DNA of 64,000 nucleotides from Arachnopeziza araneosa. Its lineage: Eukaryota > Ascomycota > Leotiomycetes > Helotiales > Arachnopezizaceae. The notes under the pieces are model-generated. The model was not told the origin of the DNA. It saw nothing but the letters and a program-made list of their open reading frames with translations, and made no database searches. The position numbers were made by a program, and so were the translations under genes. Positions 48,630-62,000 of this stretch are shown here, piece after piece. Position 1 is the stretch's first letter, and each line of letters starts with the position of its first letter. The stretch is from the NCBI GenBank assembly GCA_003988855.1, contig QYAI01000209.1, forward strand, positions 45,140-109,139. The letters are read 5' to 3'.

Positions 48630-50267
48630 ATGCTGTCCCTCGCCGTCTTGGGCCTCTTCTTAGCATATCTCGTCTACAAATTCATCGTCTACCCCGCTCT
48701 CTTGTCTCCCCTCGCCGCCATCCCAAATGCTCATTTTACCAGCTCATTTTCCAACGCATGGCTGACATGGCAGAAATATCGCGGCCGTTCAAACAAGGCG
48801 ATCCATGATGCGCATCGCTTGGGCCCGATAGTAAGGTTGGGCTTGACAGAGATCAGCGTGAATTCCATCGAGGGCCTCAGCACCGTTTACAGTTTTGATA
48901 AGGATCCATTCTACCTTCCCTTTGAAAACTATGGGTGAGTGCAATCTGATGGCTCTCACTAGCAATCAAAACTGATCTCCAGCGAACCGAATATGTTTTC
49001 CATGATTCAGAAGCAGGCTCATGCAAAACGAAGACGAATGTTCGCCAATATCTACAGTAAATCCACCTTGCTATCCTCAGCCGTACTTCGAGAACTCTGC
49101 CAGGCCATCTTTCTCGACCGTCTTCTTCCCGTCATCGACTCGGCTGATGGAGCCTCTCTCAACATGTTGGAGTATGGGGCTGCGCTCTTTTCCGACTTGA
49201 CGACCGCATTTGTCTTTGGTCTCCAGAGTGGTTCAAACTTTGTACAAGACAGGACGTCACGGGAACATTGGCAAGCCGCCAAGACAGCCATGATCGAAGC
49301 GCAAACCTCATTATGGACCCCAAGTATCTCTCCGCTTTTGGTCAAGTTAGGCCTCAAAACAGAAACCCCACAGCGGAATCCAGGATATGATGAAATCAAG
49401 GATTTGTACCTTGACATGCTTCAGACAGCCGAATCAAAGTCGGAAGCTGAGAACAACAACAACGAGAAATGGACAGAACCAGTTGTCTATAACCAAATGC
49501 TCAGCCAACTCAGGTTCTCGAGCGAGAAAACTTACCCTCTCCCTGAGTCACAGCTCCGATTTACCATCGCCTCTGAACTTATGGATCATCTCGTCGCAGG
49601 CACCGAGACCAGTGGTTGGACCCTCGCATATCTGACGCAGGAACTCTCCAAGCGTCCTGATATCCAAAGTTTACTCCACAAGGAACTCATGTCCCTTTCT
49701 CCCCCAATCCTTTACCCGACTGGCGATTCGACTCTACCAGCTACTCGTGATGTCGACGCCCTACAGCTTCTCGACGGAATTATCCTGGAAACTCTTCGAC
49801 TCCACGCTCCAGTTGCTGGTCCACAACTCCGTGTAACACCATCACAATCCTCAACATCAGTGCTTGGCTATCTCCTCCCACCCGGAATTCGCGTCAGCGC
49901 TCAAGCATACTCCTTACACCGGAATGTGGAGGTCTTCCCTGATCCACAGAGTTGGAATCCGGAGCGATGGCTAACCAGCAAGGAGAAGAAATCGGAGATG
50001 CTGAAATGGTTCTGGGCATTTGGAAGTGGTGCAAATATGTGCCTAGGGAACAACCTTGCATTGTTGGGTGAGTGATCTTGCTGAACCTGAACTGCCGTGA
50101 AAGATAGCCAACTTACGTGGCAATCAGAATTGAAATTTGCGGTTGCAGCCATCTACAGTAATTACACCACTAAGGTCACTGATGATGAAGATATGGAGCA
50201 GATGGATGGCTATGTTTCTGGGCCCAAGGGCGAGAAGCTGATGGTACAATTTGAGCGAGTGGGGTAG
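48630..50267 (+). CDS. cytochrome P450 monooxygenase
   Basis: Exons 48630-48934, 48983-50067 and 50128-50267, with introns of 48 and 60 bp, give 509 residues. An N-terminal membrane anchor (AVLGLFLAYLVYKFIVYPAL) places it on the ER. P450 landmarks in order are the I-helix HLVAGTETSGWTLA, the K-helix ETLRLHAP, the PERF-like region WNPERWL and the heme loop FGSGANMCLGNNLALLE with Cys at about 455. The last intron splits the sequence just after the heme loop. The substrate cannot be inferred. Two microsatellites lie just upstream. With its esterase, permease and methyltransferase neighbours it could belong to a small metabolic or detoxification cluster. Confidence 0.95.
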
Positions 50268-51244
50268 GATGTTCAAGTATTCCTGATGTCAAGGATGTAG
50301 AATTAATGCCTCTGTATATCAAGTTAATTCCTAGGCACACGGCTCTTGACTTGACTAGATGTTCTGCCTCCTTGGGCTCTTCTGCTCCGCAAACGCAGAC
50401 AGTTCCATGGCGCTGTGAACTGTGGGGAAGAGGTTACTAGTCACGGTCCACCTGCTCAGACGCTTGGTAATTTTAAACTGTCAGAATCAAAGTTGGCGTC
50501 AAATCAAGACCAAGTCACCCGGAGGATACGTGGTGCCTTTCGCTCGGCTACAGCGGGTGGTTTTCTCCTCGAAGAAACATCCTCACCAACAGGGTGCCAA
50601 GGATCATTTCCGTTGCGTCGGAACAGACCATGTACCCAGGATGGAGGGCGGAACGGTCCCCAAGCGGCAGAATACTGCCGTTATCAACACTGCACCTGGA
50701 ACATGGCGACTCCAATAGAATCAGTGGCTGCACACGTTGTGATGTGAGAGGCCGGACCATTCCAATGCACCCGGTTCCCCGGGCCCTAATTTCATGGCCC
50801 CATGTACCTTCCACCATGGAACTCATTTCCATTGGCTTTGCTGCTGAAATTCAGGTGATGTCGCCATCCCTGCTGCCGGAATTGCAGTCTGATAAAGGCC
50901 CCCCCTAGTCGCACCGGGAGTCTAGAATTTGTGCAGGCCCGCTTCACAACTCTGCATATCGGCCGCCCGTGCTGGGCGATAAAGCTTTTCAATCCTCTGG
51001 CCATTGTTCGTTCTCTCTTCTCCCTTGGGATGATATCCTTGGCCTCCTCGCAGCAGCTCCCAAGATCAACGAACCTACCTATCCGAAGAAGCCGGCGCCC
51101 CGTTTCAATCTGATTTAGCTTCATCCCCAGCCTCGAAAACACCCCCTCCCAGCTTCCCCAGCTTTCCCAGCTTACCAGAGCTTCGGAACCTCCAACCAGT
51201 TCCCAACCACACCGACTCGAGATTGGAACAAGCAACGGTCCAAG
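50268..51244. other. intergenic region, no gene supported
   Basis: About 1 kb between the P450 and permease genes. The last 150 bp are C-rich with repeated CCAGCTT/CCCAGC motifs and form the probable permease leader. Frames here overlap on both strands without family features. Confidence 0.6.
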
Positions 51245-53011
51245 ATGGAGAAAGCCAGAGATACCGACGAGACAGCCATTGCCACTGACCCTCCAAAGAG
51301 CCCGGACTCTGCCGGGCTGATCAACGCGTCTGGTCATCGTCAAGAGCTGGACCGCAATTTTCGATTGATCAATATCTGTGGCTTGGGCATCACAACTGGC
51401 AATACCTGGATTGCGCTTGGCGGGAGTATTGTACGCCTCTTCTATTCTTCCCTTGCTGAGAAACCTTTGCTCACACCTTAGACTGTGGCAATCTACAATG
51501 GAGGACCACCGGGCGTTATCTACGAATTGTATGCTCTTGAACCCCTATCCCATTCTTCTTCTAACGTGATTAGCATCACTGCATACCTCTTCTACTGTCT
51601 TATCGCTGCTTCAATCGCGGAGCTTTCTTCGGCGATGCCCTCGTCTGGCGGAGGTTCGTGATTGCACATCTCTGAGGCTCCTTCCTTGCACTGACGGACC
51701 GTGTATAGTATACCACTGGGCTTCCGTGACGGCAGGACGATATGGACGAATCTGCGGCTGGTTTGCCGGGTGGTGGAACTTCCTAGCTTGGGTGCTTGGG
51801 TTGACTGGAAGTGTTCAGATTATGGCTACAATGGTCATCTCGATGTACGGCCTCTTCCACCCCGACTACGTCATTCACAGATGGCAAGTGTTTGTGACTT
51901 ATCAGATCATTTTATGGTCTTGTTGCTTCGTTGTCCTGTACCTCAATCGGGCACTTCCAACTCTTGAATCCATCGGAGGCTTTTTGACCGTCGCTGGAGG
52001 CATTGTTACTATCCTTGTCTGTGCCATTATGCCGCATGTGACAGGGAGTGGCTATGCTACCAGTGAGTTCGTCTGGAGGGATTGGGTAAACTCGACTGGC
52101 TACGCAAGCAATGGCTTTGTGTTCTGCTTGGGGATGCTCAATGGAGCATTTACGGTTGGCACTCCAGACCTTATCACCCATTTGGCGGAAGAAATCCCAA
52201 GGTCTGTATCGAATCCTTTCAACAAGATGCTCTCTCTGACTCAATATCCAGGCCCAGTCAAAATATTCCAAAGGCGATCTTAGCCCAATTCATTGTTGGC
52301 TTTTTTACGGCTTTCTTCTATATGATTTCCATCTTTTACAGCATTAACGATCTCGAATCCATCTTAACCAGTCCTTACCTCTTTCCCCTGACCGCAATCT
52401 ACCGCCAATCTACCAACTCAGTAGGAGGCGGTTTCGGTCTCATCCTTATCGCATTCTTACCCTCCATCGTCTCAATCTTTGGTTGCTACCTGACTGCGAG
52501 TCGCGTCTTCTGGACTCTTGCTCGCGACAATGCCACCCCGTTCAGCAGCTTCTTCGCAACTGTTGATCAGAAACACCGGAATCCATTCAACTCCATAATT
52601 GTGTGTGCAGTCATATCAGCGCTTCTTGGCTGCATCTACGTGGGAAGCCAAGCAGCATTCAACGCCTTCATTGGATCGTTCGTCGTGCTGTCGTCTCTCT
52701 CCTACCTCGCCGCTATCCTGCCACATCTCCTGACCAAGCGAGCGAATGTAACTCCGGGTTGGTTCTGGATGAAAGGTGTATCGGGATTCCTCGTTAACGG
52801 AATTGCATGCCTTTACATCATGGCTTTCGTTGTTATCTTCTGCTTCCCGTTTTCGATGCCTGTCGATGCCGCGTTTATGAACTACACTAGCTTGATCACC
52901 GGAGCCCTAACCATTTTTGTGGGAGCCTTCTGGTTTTGGAGGAAAGGGACTTACGAAGGACCACAGTTTGTTCCCCTAGAAAGTGCCATTCTGGCAAAAG
53001 ATGCTATTTAA
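51245..53011 (+). CDS. APC-family permease (choline / GABA / amino acid type)
   Basis: Five exons: 51245-51430, 51482-51528, 51574-51653, 51709-52201 and 52252-53011, with introns of 45-55 bp, give 521 residues. The hydrophilic N-terminus (about 40 residues) leads into the conserved first helix (LINICGLGITTGNTWIALGG). A further eleven or so membrane segments follow, including AELSSAMPSSGGVYHWASV, the family's conserved loop after helix 2. The layout matches fungal choline/GABA/polyamine permeases of the amino acid-choline transporter group (yeast Hnm1 type) in the plasma membrane. Substrate specificity is not readable. Exons 2 and 3 (47 and 80 bp) are small and could be missed by gene finders. 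Confidence 0.93.
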
Positions 53012-53634
53012 AATTGTCGCTGCATCTTGGCTGAAATTTAATGGAAAAGTAAGGAGTCGGAACATGCTTCACAGAATCTCCAGTAAAAACTGTGATTGTA
53101 ATAAAAGGAGATGGGAATATACATATCAGGAGTCTTCTATGTCTCATAGAATATCTGATTATCCAGAGTCAAGGTGTAGCATCTCGATTAACGTGAGTTT
53201 TCCCTAGGCTTAAAAAAGAGGCAACTCGTCGCGTGCGTCAGATCTCTGCTCCGGATCCTTCAACCGGATCTTCCAAGCGGTTTCACATGGACACTCTGGT
53301 AAGGAGATCTGCCGGCGCCACAACGCTTGACCTATTTTCCTGGTGAACTCAGAGCCCCGATGTGCCAATAACGATTTCCCCACTAAAGCCCGGGCGGTGT
53401 GCGACTCGTGCATGCATGATGTGGACGATTACTGGCCTAGAGCGTGAGGGTGAGGGTGAGGGTGAGATTAGCGCACCCGTTTGCATACATCCCTTATCCT
53501 CAGCTTGCGTCTGACTTCGAGATTTCAACCTTGGATCTAGAAAAGATATCACCCGTCCCGAAACAAACACCTAGTCCATCCTGGAACTCACGCCATCTGA
53601 CTTGTTCTTATCGCTTCTAGCTAGAATTTTGGCC
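53012..53634. other. intergenic region, no gene supported
   Basis: About 620 bp between the permease and the methyltransferase. It contains a GGGTGA-type microsatellite at 53443-53467. No other element is recognised. Confidence 0.6.
53443..53467. repeat. (GTGAGG)n microsatellite
   Basis: About four copies of GTGAGG in tandem, about 170 bp before the methyltransferase ATG. Confidence 0.85.
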
Positions 53635-55199
53635 ATGGTTCTTGAACAGGACGCCGTAGAAACCCCAGGGCAGGATGAGCACGAGGATGGGGAACAAAAA
53701 ACCGCGCCCGAAGAATCCGCTGCAAACGACGATGAGCCAGAGTCAGAACCACAACATCAAACACCGGGGTCTGCCCTTGAACCTGATGTAAGAGCCGTTT
53801 CTAATTGATTGAGATTGACCAGCCCTTAATATCTGCACAGGTGGGCGACGACGCGGATTCTGCAATTGGCAACGACGATGACCAGTAAGGCGTTTCCTGC
53901 CCATGTCATCTACAATTAGGCTCGTTCATCAACTGAACTACCATAGGCAATCAATCACGACCTCGCTTGCAGCTAGCATACGAGAATATCGTTTTGAAAA
54001 TGGGCGATCTTATCACAGTTACCATGATGGCCGTAGGTCTTTCTAGACACTGTCGTCTGACCTCGATCAAAGCTTACATCACTGCAGAATATCTATATCC
54101 CAACGATGAGGTACGTTATCCGCTCTACATTGGCTCGCTAGACTCTAAACATTGCGCAGGCTGAGCAAGACCGGCTAGGTATGCTGCAACTTACGAGATT
54201 GCCTAGTCTTCGCAACTGATATTCTCTCAGATCTTCAGCATCAGCTCCATCGGTTAGCCCTGGACGGAAATCTCTACCTGGCTCCAATCAAAAAAGACGT
54301 TCACAATGTTTTGGACATTGGAACAGGCACTGGTTTGTGGGCTATTGAATTCGGTGGGTGCCAATTCTTGAAAACAAGTTCGAAATACTGAAGCTCCTCA
54401 GCTGAGGATCATCCTTCTGCTCTTATCATTGGAACTGATCTAAGCCCGATCCAGCCACTATTGTAAGGAACTTTCATGGCCTTTTCGCGGTCGTTCCTAA
54501 CCCAATTTAGTGTTCCACCAAACTTGACCTTTCTGATTGATGACGCCAGCGAGCCGTGGGTTTTTAAACAAAAGTTCGATTACATACATGCCAGAGAACT
54601 CTACTGTAGTTTGGATGAAAAGAAATTGATGGAGCAAGCGCTAGAGTATGTCAACTGTACTTGCAATGGTTTGAAGTAAGCTGACAAGAAGTCTGTAAGG
54701 AATCTCCAACCTGGTGGCTGGCTCGAGATGCAGGAGATGTCCCTTCCATTTCGCAACGACGATAATACCTGGTCCCCAACTGAAGCTATCCACCAATGGG
54801 CAGATTTAATGCTCGAGGCCTCAGAGCGCCTCAACCAACGCCTTGACAAACCTGAAAAGTACGCACAATGGATGCGTGACGCAGGTTTCATCAACGTATA
54901 CAGTCAAATGGTTAAATGTCCAACAAATCCATGGCCTAGAGACAAGAAATATAAAACACTAGGGCTCTGGAGTCTGGCCAACACACTTGATGGACTAGAG
55001 GGCTTCACTATGGCGTATTTCACGCGTGTCTTAGGTTGGCAGCCGGAGCAAGTTATGGTATTCTTGGTAGACGTAAGGGAAGATAACAAAAACAGGGGGA
55101 AGCACAATTATAACCCCATGTAAGTGTTTCCTCAACAGTATATACCTGAGAATCTCTAACACTCTTAGATTCACTGTATATGGTCAAAAACCAGAGTGA
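53635..55199 (+). CDS. LaeA-like SAM-dependent methyltransferase, ten exons
   Basis: Exons: 53635-53787, 53841-53884, 53947-54032, 54088-54110, 54160-54178, 54231-54353, 54402-54462, 54511-54645, 54700-55119 and 55169-55199. All nine introns are GT-AG and in phase, giving 364 residues. The N-terminal 65 residues are acidic (Glu/Asp/Gln-rich). The family entry motif SIREYRFENGRSYH, then HRLALDGNLYLAPI and the SAM-binding loop VLDIGTGTGLWAIEF (about 135-149) match the LaeA-like/TAM methyltransferases. NLQPGGWLEMQE and the C-terminal TVYGQKPE also fit. LaeA itself is a nuclear regulator of secondary metabolism. Most relatives in fungal genomes are of unknown role, so no regulatory function is claimed. 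Exons 4 and 5 are only 23 and 19 bp. Confidence 0.92.
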
Positions 55200-56095
55200 A
55201 GCGATGTAAGAGAAGGCAGCACAAGGAGTAAAAAAGGCTGGGGTAGATAATGTTTTATTACAAAAGTCCAAAAATGTATTAAATACCTATATCCTGTCGC
55301 TTGATCTGTAAGGACTCTTTTCTGAAAAGAAGTGGGGAAATGCTATTCGCTTGTATAACAATTCAGGATTTTTAGGTATGTATACAGTCACAGTATTCAC
55401 ATACTCTTAACTTAAGCACAAAGCTAGCATTCACTCTTGTAACATGTGGATTACTAGTATTCCATGCTGCGCAGTAGTATGGATATGCCTTTGCAAGAGA
55501 ATAGAATCACAATATGCCTAAGCAAGACTGACACTAAATGTTCAGTACGAGGTATCCAGGGTTTGGCTTTTGAGCATAATCAACTAAATCGATTCGTTGT
55601 CCTACTACCAAGTCGTTATTCAATCGTAATCTTGTAATGGCTCAAGAAGTCCAGACCAACCAGGTAACCCCCATGTGTTGTACATATACCAACCGCCATT
55701 TGCAACAGAATCCTGGAAATATTGAAGGTAAAGTGTTGGCTTTTAAAGTGTGTTCAGAATAGGTGCAAAAATGGAGTTTTTCAGTGGTGAAGAATCAATT
55801 CTACAGTGGGAAGTGCACCCTATATATAGGTTAACTGATGAAACAGGGCCTGAGGCCCTGAAACGAGTTAAAACAGAGCCCTAACACGCTCAAGCTATCG
55901 CTCTGACTGCAGGCCGTCCTTTTGCAACATAAAGATCAGTTGAGAAAACTCCACTGCAGTGCATTCACAGGTAATGGAAACGTCGCTCAAATGAATGATT
56001 GATTGTATATTGAAAAGTGAAAAGAACATATAGAGATAAATGTTAGAGACAGTCATTCAAATTCCCCACGCTGAAGCAACGAACCCTAGAGAGCG
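55200..56095. other. intergenic region between convergent genes
   Basis: About 900 bp, AT-rich, between the 3' ends of the methyltransferase and the NACHT-ankyrin gene. It must contain both polyadenylation regions. No gene is supported. Confidence 0.6.
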
Positions 56096-59000
56096 TTACT
56101 TTCCATACTGAAACAACTCTAAAATACCCTTCTGCTCACAAGCAGCCGCAACGTCCAAACTGGTTCTTTCTTTCCCATCCTCCTCGAGTGGATTCAGACC
56201 CTTCCTTACAAAAAATTGATACAAGTCCTTATCATGCGTCGGCTCATGGTCATGCTCCCGCTTCCTGCCTGCCCGCCTCCCATCCTTGTCTCTCTTTGCG
56301 ATGACATGCAGAGCATTCTCTCCACCCGCGTTCTTGGCCAAGATGTCGAGTTCTGGCGCAACCTCGTCTGAGAAGTAAGTAGCGAAATTTTCGACATGAC
56401 AGCAGAGATCGTCGGGGAGGCTATACTTATCCTGCTCGCCTGAAGAGAGGTATGAGAAAAGCGGTGGTGCGCCTTGATTGTCACGGGTGTTGATAGACCC
56501 TCCAAGTGCGAGAAATTTCTTCCATAGCGCAAGGGCACCGCTGTAAAATTCAGGTTCGTGTTCGAAAAATCCTGGCGTTCTTGCTTGAGGTCTTGCGGCT
56601 AGACACTGTGCTGCAATGTGGTGGAGAGCTATTGCACCTGTTGGATCGGCACTCAGAAGATCTACACCCATACTGATGAGGACCTCAACTGCCGCCGGAC
56701 GTAGGAAACGTAGCGCGCAGTTAAGCGGCGTAAAACCATTTCCGTCTTTTTGAAATAGCAAGGGTTTGCTGACATCAAGGGCGAGAAATTGAATGATGGC
56801 ATTTTCCTCCATTTCAGGGTTATCGAAGAGGATATGGAGGGCATTTCGGCCCTTGCTATCAATTACCGATGTATCGACACCAAATTTGAGAGCTTGGATA
56901 AATGGTGCTGTTGCTTTGGGCTCCCAGCACTTATCCCCATATCCGTGAAGACTCTCAACCCATTCGCATGCAGCGAGGAAAACCGTGCGTCCTAAAGAGT
57001 CTCGAGTATTAAAATCAATCTTGTCAGCGTAGTCGAGAAAAGCAGAGACGATTTCGAAGTCGGCGTTCTCAAAAACATAGTGGACAAGAGTTTCTTTGTC
57101 GTTCAGAGGGGCGTAGAGGTCTGCACCTCGCTCGATGAGTAGTTTCACCATTGGTGCTGAGTGTTTATGCCGTTGGTTGTGGAGGGCTCCGAAGGCTGCA
57201 CAGACAAGTGCTGAACGAGCTGCGTCTTTGACCTTGTAATCGAGGTCAACCCCGCCAGGGCCAGTATGAGGATCCACAATGTTGGGACTGACGCCAGCAT
57301 CGAGCAGGATACTAAGTGTTTCGACACATTGAATCTGAATTGCTGAGAATATGGGCGAGAGACTCCCAGCGTTGATATCCGCACCACGTTCCAACAATAT
57401 TTTCATAACTTGTGGAGAAGAACTCGCTTTGTTCAAACAAGATAAACCATTCTTGTCAAGGATTCCGACATTGGCTCCGGCTTCGAGGAGCATTTTGACG
57501 GATTCAATCCTCCAGTAACCGTAGACATCATTTTGGCAATTCATAGCCGCATAAGTTGTATTGGTGCAGGCTATATGAAGAGGTGTCTCCCCATTCTCGT
57601 TGATTGCATCGATGTTGGCTCCCTTTTGGAGGAGATATCCGAGAGCCTCGAGCTGCCACCAATAATTGGCCTTGGCAAGAACATGGAGAGCAGTACCTCC
57701 CTCAACAGCGTCTTTTATCCTCGCCCATCTCTGAGGATCAGCAAGAGCACGTGCATCGACATCGACGCCGCATTTCTCGACAAGAATCTCAACCATTTCC
57801 ATGTTTGGCAATTGCCTGTCACACGCCGCATGGAGGATCGGTGCTAAGCTCTTTAGCTTTGGGTTGTAGGTCGAGTCAACAGCTAACCGCGCATGGATGC
57901 GTTGTAGCATACTCTTAGAATCATCGTTGACACAAGCCAAGGAAGCGACGCTTTCTACCAACTCTGTGAAGCCTTTTGATGCAGCAATGTGTAGTAATGA
58001 CGGACCTGAAGGAAGGGCATTGGAGCCATTGACTCCCGTGATGTTCCCACCGTGCTGTGATATCCATTCAATATCATCCAAACCAAGATAAGGAAGGTAT
58101 GTCGATGAGTCCTCCAGAATCTCTTGACGTGATGGATCTTCAGGATCCATTGTAGATAAAGAAGAGATCTTCGGCTTCTTTAAGGCTAGAACAGCTGAAA
58201 GTCGTCGATCCTTAGACTTCACATTCCATTTCTTCTTGAGAGGCTGGGCGGAAGATATGAGAAGCTCAATCATTTCTCGACAATCATACTCAATCGCCAG
58301 ATCAAGAGGAGTGCGATGATGTGTATCAGAGGCCATGACATCACTTCCCAAAGAGAGTAAGGCTTTGACAACGGAGCTGATACTAGGGCTGTCTTGTTCA
58401 ACGATGGAAGGATCTTGCCATTCTCGTTCTGTGGTATACCACGGCTGGTAGGAGGGGGATTTTTGGCACACAGGCCTGAATCGATCATGAAAGAGGTTAC
58501 CAGCTATCTGGTTCGGTCGTGATAGAATGGTCCATATCTTTTCTTCCTCAGCGAATTCTGCACAGGCATGAAGGGGGGTTCTTTTATTATTATCAAGGGC
58601 GTTGATATCTGCGCCAGCTTTGAGAAGGAGAAGAACTGATTCCGGACGGCCAGAAGTACAAGCGTCATGAAGCGGTGTTCTACCATACGAATCACGTTGA
58701 TGAACCAAATGGTTGTACCTCTATAATTAATGTTAGTTACCAGTACTTGGGGGATATGTTTGAATAGAAGCCTAGCCCCAAATCCGAAAAGATTCTCAAT
58801 TGAGATATTTGCAAGGTGAGGTAAATAAAAACCAAGACTTACTTGACAAAGATACCCAACCACATTACTTTGGCGAGCTCTACAGGCCAGATGCAAGGCG
58901 TTCCGGTTTTCTTTGGTTAAAATATTAGGATCTGCACCTTCCTCAACCAAGTAAAACATTTGTGTTTCTGAATGTAGCGCAGCCAGATGAAATATCGTTA

Positions 59001-62000
59001 CTCCATCAGAATCTTGGGCATTGATATCGAAGATCTCTGGGCTGCTTCTGGATAGAAAGTTAGGATCATTTGAATGAGTGAATAATTTTGAGCTTAGAAA
59101 CAAGTGCTGGAAACCAGAATGAAACATACCTTTGAAAGAAGTTATACAAAGGGATTTGATGGCGCTCATGAAAGCGTTCATCACAGCTCTTATCGATGGC
59201 GGTCCTTAAAGTATAGGCGTCCCCTTTCTCTAGATACACGTGGAGTGGGGTCATGCCTTGTTTATTCTTCGAGTTGACCGAGAGGCCGTACTCGAGGAAC
59301 CTTTTAATGAACACGTCGTCGAGATCTTTCCCAGTGTACTTTTTAGCTGCTACGTGGAGCAAATTGTTCCCTTCTAGATCGATCTGCGATTAGTTAGCAC
59401 CGAATAGCTCAACGCGGTGTTATAGTGAGTTGGAAGAGCTACCTGCATGGGATCCAACCCCTTATCAACCATATCTTCTAACCTTTGGAGACAACCAAAA
59501 GGCCGATCATAAGGGTTGCAAGAGACAAAGTGGTGTAAGACCCCACAACCTTTGGCATCAACAGCGTGTATGTTTGACCCACATTCAAGTAAAGCCTCGA
59601 AAAGCTGTTTATCTCTTGTGCTTCTGAGCAGAATAGTTGCTCCCTTGCGATCACGGCACTCCAAAGAGGCACCAAAGCTCTGGAGCAAGCGAATAAATTC
59701 GATGACTTTCTCCTCCCTCCTGCGCGACAACTTCCACATGCAGCGTTGGATGATATCTGCATCAGAACAGAGTTGAAGTAGAATAGTAAATGCTTCTAAG
59801 CTGCACGTCCCGCTGCATGCGGCTACTTCGACTGCAGTATAGCCATCATCGTTTTTCACGTCACATTGAGCACCCTTTTCCAGAATCAAGTTCACCACGT
59901 CTACTATGGTTCGAGATTCCAGTCCTGAGTAATGCTTTAACGCTGCATGCAAAGCGGTGTCTCCATCCATGCCGATGAGGTCAACAAGTGCTCCGAACTC
60001 AAAGAGCAGCCTCAAGACTTGAATATCCTGTGAGCCTCGAAGGCATCGATGAAGGGCGGTATCACCATTGCTATCAACCGCCAGCACATTGGCGCCCGCT
60101 TGTAAAAGCCCATTGACAACAATAATTTCGGTGTGGGAAGCATCAAAGGAAGAATGTCGTCGAGCAAACAGACTAAGCAATGGCGTATTACCACCGGCGT
60201 CTTTTGCTTCAATATTTGCACCAGCATTGAGTAGGAGACGTAGTATTTGCTGGCATGCAAAGTTGTTTGCACTAACCCAGTCAATCACTACACCGTGTAT
60301 AGGCAACCGTAATGGCTCCTCGCGGAATTTTCTGCCACAAGCGTTTCTATTCTTTACCCTCCACTTCGAGAATTGGTTCACATCGGCTCCTTTGGCAATT
60401 AACAACTCAACTATAGCAACACTTTGTGCCCGGCAAGCAAGGTAAAGAGCAGTAGCATTCTCAGACTTTGAATTTGGTGACAAGTTTTTGGCTTCGAGAA
60501 TGGCACGCACAGCTTCAAATTTACCGTACCGGCAACACTGGCAGAACAGCTCCTCCAAGGTTTCAGGTGTGAGAAATGGCAGCATTGTTATTATTGTATC
60601 CGTGTGTCCTTGAAGCCATACATATTCGACCGCTGTTTCTCCTTTGGTTGAAACGTCACCGCACATCAACCTTCGTTTGATGTTCTCTTTCGTCTTCGGA
60701 GTTAGTGGGTCGACACCAGCCTCGAGTAACATCTTTACAATCTCCGCATGGTTCTTTCTCGCTGCTTCATGGATTGGTTTTATACCTCGTATATCTTCTG
60801 CATCCGTTGAAGCCCCGCTTGTCAGCAGAAGTGAAACCATTGAAGCATGACCTCGTGCACAAGCCCAGTGTAGTGGCATACGCTCCTCAGCATCCAGGGC
60901 ATCCGCGGTAGCATCCTCTTCGAGCAAATTTTTAGCATATTGTGTGAGCCCAGCAAATGCGGCGACGTGGAGGGGAGTTGGCGTTTGAATCTCAGAAGAA
61001 TCTATTCCTTTCATCCACTCCAGCTCGAGCCACTTTTTAAAATCAGTGCTCTTGGGATCCATGAAGCTAGCAACTGATTTGAAGAAATCATGGTCTTCAA
61101 AGTCATATTTGCTTGCGTGAAAAGCCCAACTACTGACTGCGTATTCCAAAAATGGGTGACGAAGTTTTGATTCCTGGTAGTTGTATCCGTCGTCTTTCTT
61201 TTTGAAGGCATCAAAATAGGAACCACGGCGATTTTTAGGTTTCTTGACTTCTCGAGATTGAACATCATTCTCGTCCACTTTGAGTCCGCCAGATCTTAAG
61301 TAATCAATGCACACGATAGACATTTTCTTATGGATGGCGTTTGTGTTGAGAACAGGAAACTGCTGGGTGTTTGCGTTGCTTGCATCACTATTTCGCTCTG
61401 TATTTAAGAGAAACTCTGTGAATGAGTGATGGATAACAGAGACCGTCTCATCTTCTAAGATCTCAAGAAGAGGTGCGCATGCGGATCTGGCGATGACCTT
61501 GGGGGCATCTGGAAGCATCGAGGCTGGAAACGTTGAAGCTAATGCACTGGCTATCTCATTTAACCGCAGTGCTCGTGATGAATGTGTGGCTGATTCGAGT
61601 AAGAATACTTGGATCTGAACGTCAATGTTCAGGGATTTGGCTTGTTGAAAAAGCATACTGTTGTACATTTCCTCCAACCCAACAGGAAGGTCATTGACTA
61701 GTTTGCTGATATCAATTCGCGCCTGTGTTAGGCGGGGGATGATTTGATCAAGAAGAAGTCTTGCGTATAGAAAGAGTCTATTAGATCGTTCGGATATAGC
61801 ACATACCAGAGACTCCCGGAACTTTTGCTGATCATCACGAGGAAGGAGAATTTTCAATCGATATGACAAGAAGACGATGATATCTTTCCCGACTAGGTCA
61901 TCCTCAAGGCTGATGTGAACAATAGAAGCATCTCTCAAACTGCTTTGAAGGTATTGCTTTGGCCTGCTAGTCATCAGAAGCTTGATAGCGTTAGGTCGAA

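Noticed and set aside
53443..53467. Telomere-like repeat
   Set aside because: The unit is GTGAGG rather than TTAGGG and only about four copies occur between ordinary genes, so it is a microsatellite.
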